Shown: positions 61,080-64,000 of the stretch, piece after piece | Position numbering within the stretch: the first letter of the stretch is position 1 | Layout of the letters: the number at the start of each line of letters is the position of its first letter | Origin: Leptolinea sp. UBA5203 | GTDB lineage: Bacteria > Chloroflexota > Anaerolineae > Anaerolineales > Anaerolineaceae | Assembly: GCA_002412765.1 (NCBI GenBank) | Contig: DHVR01000015.1 | Coordinates: forward strand, 34,578 to 98,577 | Length of the DNA: 64,000 bases | Direction: 5' to 3' | The notes under the pieces: model-generated | Told to the model about the DNA's origin: nothing | What the model saw: only the letters and a program-made list of their open reading frames with translations | Databases searched by the model: none | Program-made: the position numbers and the translations under genes

Positions 61080-61556
61080 CTATTCATCTGACTTTAAGCC
61101 AAAAAGGTTCATCCAGTCCTTTAATTCCTCTTCTGAGAGCATGGGGTCATTTCCTTTTTTGCCCGCGGGACGCACACCGGAAGCCGCCCCAACTTGCTGC
61201 GAAAAGGCAGCCGAGGAAAGCATCCCTGCCCCCATGGCACGGGCTTCGGACAGAATCTGTCGATCCGAAGTAACCACCACCCAATTTTTTGCGGCCTTAC
61301 CCAACTGGTGCAGGTACTCCCGGATGGCGGCATCCGCCGTTTTCCCCTGCCGCACAAAGACGGCCGTCACTCGCCCAAAGCTGCGTGTTCCGTCATACCC
61401 AGGAGGAGCGCCATCGAAAAATACCACGGCATCCTTCTGTTTTGCGCCGCAAAAGGATTGCAAGATCCCGATCAACTCGTTTTCATCGTCCATCTGGCGT
61501 AAATTTAGCCCCGGTATTTTTGGAATTAAATTATGCCCATCTATCAGATAACCCAT
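61080..61556 (-). CDS. NYN-domain (YacP-like) ribonuclease
   Basis: A 158-aa PIN-like nuclease from the ATG at 61556 (the frame opens at 61619). YLIDGHNLIPKIPG gives the first Asp, VVFFDGAPPG the second, and VVVTSDRQILSEARAMGA the third; these acidic residues bind the catalytic metal. YacP/Rae1-type proteins cleave mRNA on the ribosome in Firmicutes; relatives elsewhere are uncharacterised. It lies divergent from the lamin-tail gene. Confidence 0.82.
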   Translation of the reverse strand: MGYLIDGHNLIPKIPGLNLRQMDDENELIGILQSFCGAKQKDAVVFFDGAPPGYDGTRSFGRVTAVFVRQGKTADAAIREYLHQLGKAAKNWVVVTSDRQILSEARAMGAGMLSSAAFSQQVGAASGVRPAGKKGNDPMLSEEELKDWMNLFGLKSDE

Positions 61557-61624
61557 TTCGCTGCTCAATCCTATCAGTAATTTTGTCTGAAATATGCTAT
61601 CATTCAAAAAGGAAACCAACCCTC

Positions 61625-62140
61625 ATGAGACGATTCCCTTCCCGCTTTTGGATCTATCTGGTCATCAATATCATTGTATCAGCTTTAACTACAATCCTGA
61701 TTCTGGCGATCTCCCATGCCGGTCAGGCTAAAAATCCAACCTATTCATTCCTCCTGACTCCGGTCTCCCAAGACGCTCTTTTCCCCTCCCAGGCGGAAGC
61801 TCAGATTCCCACTCTGCCAGCCATGGATGCGCCCACGCTGAAGATAACCAATCTGTATGGGAATGGGGATCTTCAAACTGAATTCATTAAAATCCAAATG
61901 GTGGGCAGCGGGGAATTGTGGCTTACCAATTGGCAAATCAAAGATGACAAGAAGCATGTCTATACCTTTCCAAGATTACAATTAAATAACGGCGGGACCG
62001 TGAACATCTACACCAAAAATGGGGTGGATTCGGTGACCGACTTATACTGGGGGCTGAAAGAACCGCTCTGGTCCAGCGGGGATACCATTACCATCCTGGA
62101 CTATGACGGGAATATTCGAGCCGAATATCAAGTACCCTGA
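61625..62140 (+). CDS. Membrane-anchored lamin-tail-domain protein
   Basis: A 171-aa protein from the ATG at 61625. One N-terminal helix (FWIYLVINIIVSALTTILIL), a Ser/Pro-rich linker, then a lamin-tail domain (about 75-171): YGNGDLQTEFIKIQMVG, LWLTNWQIKDDKKHVYTFP, NIYTKNGVDSVTDLYWG and SSGDTITILDYDGNI. Lamin-tail domains are immunoglobulin-like and common in secreted Chloroflexota proteins. The open frame to 61289 shadows the NYN gene and is rejected. AAGGA lies 13 nt upstream. Confidence 0.82.
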   Translation: MRRFPSRFWIYLVINIIVSALTTILILAISHAGQAKNPTYSFLLTPVSQDALFPSQAEAQIPTLPAMDAPTLKITNLYGNGDLQTEFIKIQMVGSGELWLTNWQIKDDKKHVYTFPRLQLNNGGTVNIYTKNGVDSVTDLYWGLKEPLWSSGDTITILDYDGNIRAEYQVP

Positions 62141-62243
62141 TCGCAGATCCTCTGTCATTTTTTAAGATGGATTGAGGGTAATATGCCAAAACCAGTGATA
62201 CAATTTGAACAAATCACTAACATCAATCCATAGAGAGTTGGTT

Positions 62244-63893
62244 ATGTCACAAGCCCTGTATAGAAAATGGCGCCCCGGAACCTGGGATGAGGTTATCGGT
62301 CAGGAACACATCATCCAAACCCTGAAGAATGCGATCCGCAGTGAAAAAGTCGGTCATGCGTATCTTTTTGCCGGGCCACGTGGGACCGGAAAGACCACCA
62401 CCGCCCGCCTGCTGGCGAAAGCGGTCAACTGCTTGGATGAATCCCCAACCAACCATCCCTGTAACCAATGTGCCAACTGCCAATCCATTCAGGATGGCCG
62501 CTTTTTGGACCTGATTGAAATTGATGCCGCCTCCAACACCAGCGTGGACGATATCCGCGATCTGCGGGACAAGATCAATTTCTCACCCGGGCAGGGAAAA
62601 TACAAAGTTTATATCATCGATGAAGTGCATATGCTCTCCACGGCGGCCTTCAATGCCTTATTAAAGACCCTGGAAGAGCCCCCGGCGCATGCCATCTTCA
62701 TTTTGGCCACTACTGAAATTCACAAAATTCCGGCTACGGTCTTGTCCCGCTGCCAGCGGCACGAATTCCGGCGCATCCCGGTCAAAGAAATTGCCAGCTA
62801 TTTAAAAGACATGTGTGCGCTCGAGAAATTCACTATCACCGATGACGCTCTGCTTTCCATTGCCCGTCATTCCACCGGCTGCATGCGCGATGCCATTTCC
62901 CTGTTGGATCAATTGACCTCCAGCGGGCTGGAAATTGATCTGGCCAATGTACACGCCGTCCTGGGGACCGCCACTAATCAGATGGTCATCGACTTGATGT
63001 CCGCCATCCGCATGAAAGCCATGGGCAGCGGCTTGACCAGTCTGCATCAGGCCATGGATGCGGGCAGTGATCCGCGCCAACTCTCGCGTCAAATCGTCGA
63101 TTATTTCCGCAATCTTTTATTAATGAAAATGGGGAATGCGGATCAGATCGATGAAACCCCGGAAATTATCCAACAAATGCAGGTGGACTGCGACGGCTTT
63201 GAAATGTCGGAACTGGTGCATTGCTTGAAATTATTCAATGAAGCCGCCAATGGTCAAAGCACCAGTTGGCAGCCCGGGCTGGCCTTGGAGCTGGCCTTCT
63301 CCCAAACCCTGCTCACGAATCCCTCAGCTCCCATCCTCACTCTGACACCCGCCAGACAACCGGTCAAAGCAGCCCAGCCTGTTCAAAAAACGGAGCAGCC
63401 ATCCACCCCCAAACCAACCGTTGAGGCGGCCCCACCCGTCAAACAGCAAGTTGTGGAATCGACTCCAGTACCTGTGGAACTTCCACAAAATAGCATTGAA
63501 CTTCCCCCTCCCATGGATGAAGGTCATCTGACCCTTTCCATGATTCTAGAGCAATGGCGTCAGGTGCGGGCGACCGTCAAGAAGGTCCGCCCTGCCACAG
63601 AAGCCTTGTTGAATTCTTGCAAGCCCATGTCCCTCAAGAAAGGCATGTTAACCCTGGGGTTTGCCAGTGAAGTGGTGCGCTCCAAAATGGATTTACCTGA
63701 AAATCTGGATCTCACCCGTCAGGCAATTGCCCATCTGTTTAACCAGGATTTGCAAATCCGCTGCGTGGTGATGAAGGAAATGCAAAATATTGAAAATTCC
63801 CAGCAGACCAACGAAGAGAGCATGCTGAATACCGTGCTCAATCTGGGTGGCAAGCTGGTCAATTCGGATACGGTATCGGATCAAACCGATTAA
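62244..63893 (+). CDS. dnaX: DNA polymerase III subunit gamma/tau
   Basis: The clamp-loader ATPase, 549 aa from the ATG at 62244 (MSQALYRKWRPGTWDEVIGQ; the frame opens at 62205). GPRGTGKTTTARLLAKAVNC holds Walker A, CNQCANC plus the preceding Cys forms the zinc module, KVYIIDEVHMLSTAAFNALL Walker B, and LSRCQRHEFRR the arginine finger (SRC). A Pro/Gln-rich linker (about 360-425) leads to a short tau-like C-terminal domain. It precedes a YbaB/EbfC gene, the conserved dnaX-ybaB order. Confidence 0.95.
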   Translation: MSQALYRKWRPGTWDEVIGQEHIIQTLKNAIRSEKVGHAYLFAGPRGTGKTTTARLLAKAVNCLDESPTNHPCNQCANCQSIQDGRFLDLIEIDAASNTSVDDIRDLRDKINFSPGQGKYKVYIIDEVHMLSTAAFNALLKTLEEPPAHAIFILATTEIHKIPATVLSRCQRHEFRRIPVKEIASYLKDMCALEKFTITDDALLSIARHSTGCMRDAISLLDQLTSSGLEIDLANVHAVLGTATNQMVIDLMSAIRMKAMGSGLTSLHQAMDAGSDPRQLSRQIVDYFRNLLLMKMGNADQIDETPEIIQQMQVDCDGFEMSELVHCLKLFNEAANGQSTSWQPGLALELAFSQTLLTNPSAPILTLTPARQPVKAAQPVQKTEQPSTPKPTVEAAPPVKQQVVESTPVPVELPQNSIELPPPMDEGHLTLSMILEQWRQVRATVKKVRPATEALLNSCKPMSLKKGMLTLGFASEVVRSKMDLPENLDLTRQAIAHLFNQDLQIRCVVMKEMQNIENSQQTNEESMLNTVLNLGGKLVNSDTVSDQTD

Positions 63894-63935
63894 CTTTTCA
63901 TTGGGCTGAAAATCGCCCGCTTATTGGAGGTAATT

Positions 63936-64000
63936 ATGGCAAAAGGATTTAATAGACCCATGGGGGCCGGAAAAAGTGCAGGCGGAATGGGCGGCGGCAA
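63936..64000 (+). CDS. YbaB/EbfC nucleoid-associated protein, 5' fragment
   Basis: The ATG at 63936 follows GGAGG at ideal spacing and opens MAKGFNRPMGAGKSAGGMGG before the window ends. The Gly/Met-rich start and the position behind dnaX match YbaB/EbfC DNA-binding proteins. The conserved core is outside the window. Confidence 0.7.
   Translation, partial: MAKGFNRPMGAGKSAGGMGGG

Noticed and set aside
61141..61551. Plus-strand open frame of 136 codons opposite the NYN gene.
   Set aside because: It is Pro/Arg/Ser-rich antisense shadow of a gene with clear NYN motifs.
1..64000. CRISPR arrays, insertion sequences, integrases or phage genes.
   Set aside because: No regularly spaced repeats, transposase or integrase motifs were seen on either strand.

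Overview
The window looks like a chromosomal segment of a Chloroflexota bacterium, most likely class Anaerolineae. The evidence is family content and style: DUF2085 and DUF4126 membrane proteins, a helicase-associated XPB/Ssl2-like protein, DUF4388 plus an MglA/Arf-like GTPase, a lamin-tail-domain protein, an SBP-less NitT/TauT-like ABC transporter with an AAA-associated C-terminus, and many Cys-lipobox lipoproteins. No rRNA, tRNA, CRISPR array, insertion sequence or phage module was recognised. Where promoters are visible they are sigma70-like, mostly TTGNNN, 16-17 nt spacer, TATAAT-like.

Region 1 (1-10.6 kb) holds mixed housekeeping genes: a SlyD-type FKBP, a stand-alone receiver protein, an FAD-dependent desaturase-like oxidoreductase, a UbiA prenyltransferase, a PaO-like Rieske oxygenase, a class I photolyase, phosphofructokinase, DUF2085 and DUF4126 membrane proteins and two small surface proteins. 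The desaturase/UbiA/Rieske/photolyase neighbourhood suggests isoprenoid or pigment chemistry and light exposure. Behind pfkA, on the other strand, lies a short transcription unit with its own promoter, a near-perfect Shine-Dalgarno and a 17-codon ORF.

Region 2 (10.6-15.8 kb, minus strand) is a thiamine operon: consensus promoter, TPP riboswitch, terminator touching the first start codon, thiamine pyrophosphokinase, ThiB-, ThiP- and ThiQ-like transporter subunits, and a DUF402 protein 3 nt behind ThiQ.

Region 3 (15.9-42.2 kb, minus strand) is a large exopolysaccharide or O-antigen-like locus. It has a Wzm/Wzt ABC exporter, a polyprenyl glycosylphosphotransferase that starts the chain, about ten glycosyltransferases (GT2, GT4, GT11 and STELLO-like), a WcaF-like acetyltransferase, FkbM and DUF268 methyltransferase-like proteins and three GT-C-like polytopic proteins. 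The middle (about 32.3-40.6 kb) is strikingly AT-rich. The composition switches inside wzt, between its ATPase domain and its substrate-recognition domain. A 61-codon piece of a lost GT2 gene survives before wcaF.

Region 4 (42.3-49.2 kb, minus strand) is a compact signalling operon: DUF4388 protein, MglA/Arf-like GTPase, alpha/beta hydrolase, left-handed beta-helix protein, response regulator with degenerate GGDEF (GGENF), single-domain response regulator, a second alpha/beta hydrolase whose nucleophile Ser is replaced by Gly, and a lipoprotein ending at a strong terminator.

Region 5 (49.4-64 kb) holds helicase-associated protein, Kbl, a cyclophilin-like DUF3830 protein, a zinc metallopeptidase, a Tat-exported flavodoxin, a TipA-like MerR regulator with an internal second start, enolase behind a leader-peptide/terminator arrangement, an SBP-less ABC transporter, a possible structured RNA, a NYN nuclease, a lamin-tail protein, dnaX and the first codons of a YbaB/EbfC protein cut by the window end.

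The best candidates for undescribed biology are the eno leader (57276-57398), the micropeptide unit (7779-7976), the two-start TipA-like regulator, the GTPase/DUF4388/hydrolase/degenerate-GGDEF operon, and the mosaic wzt. All functions are inferred from reading sequence alone; no database search was run.
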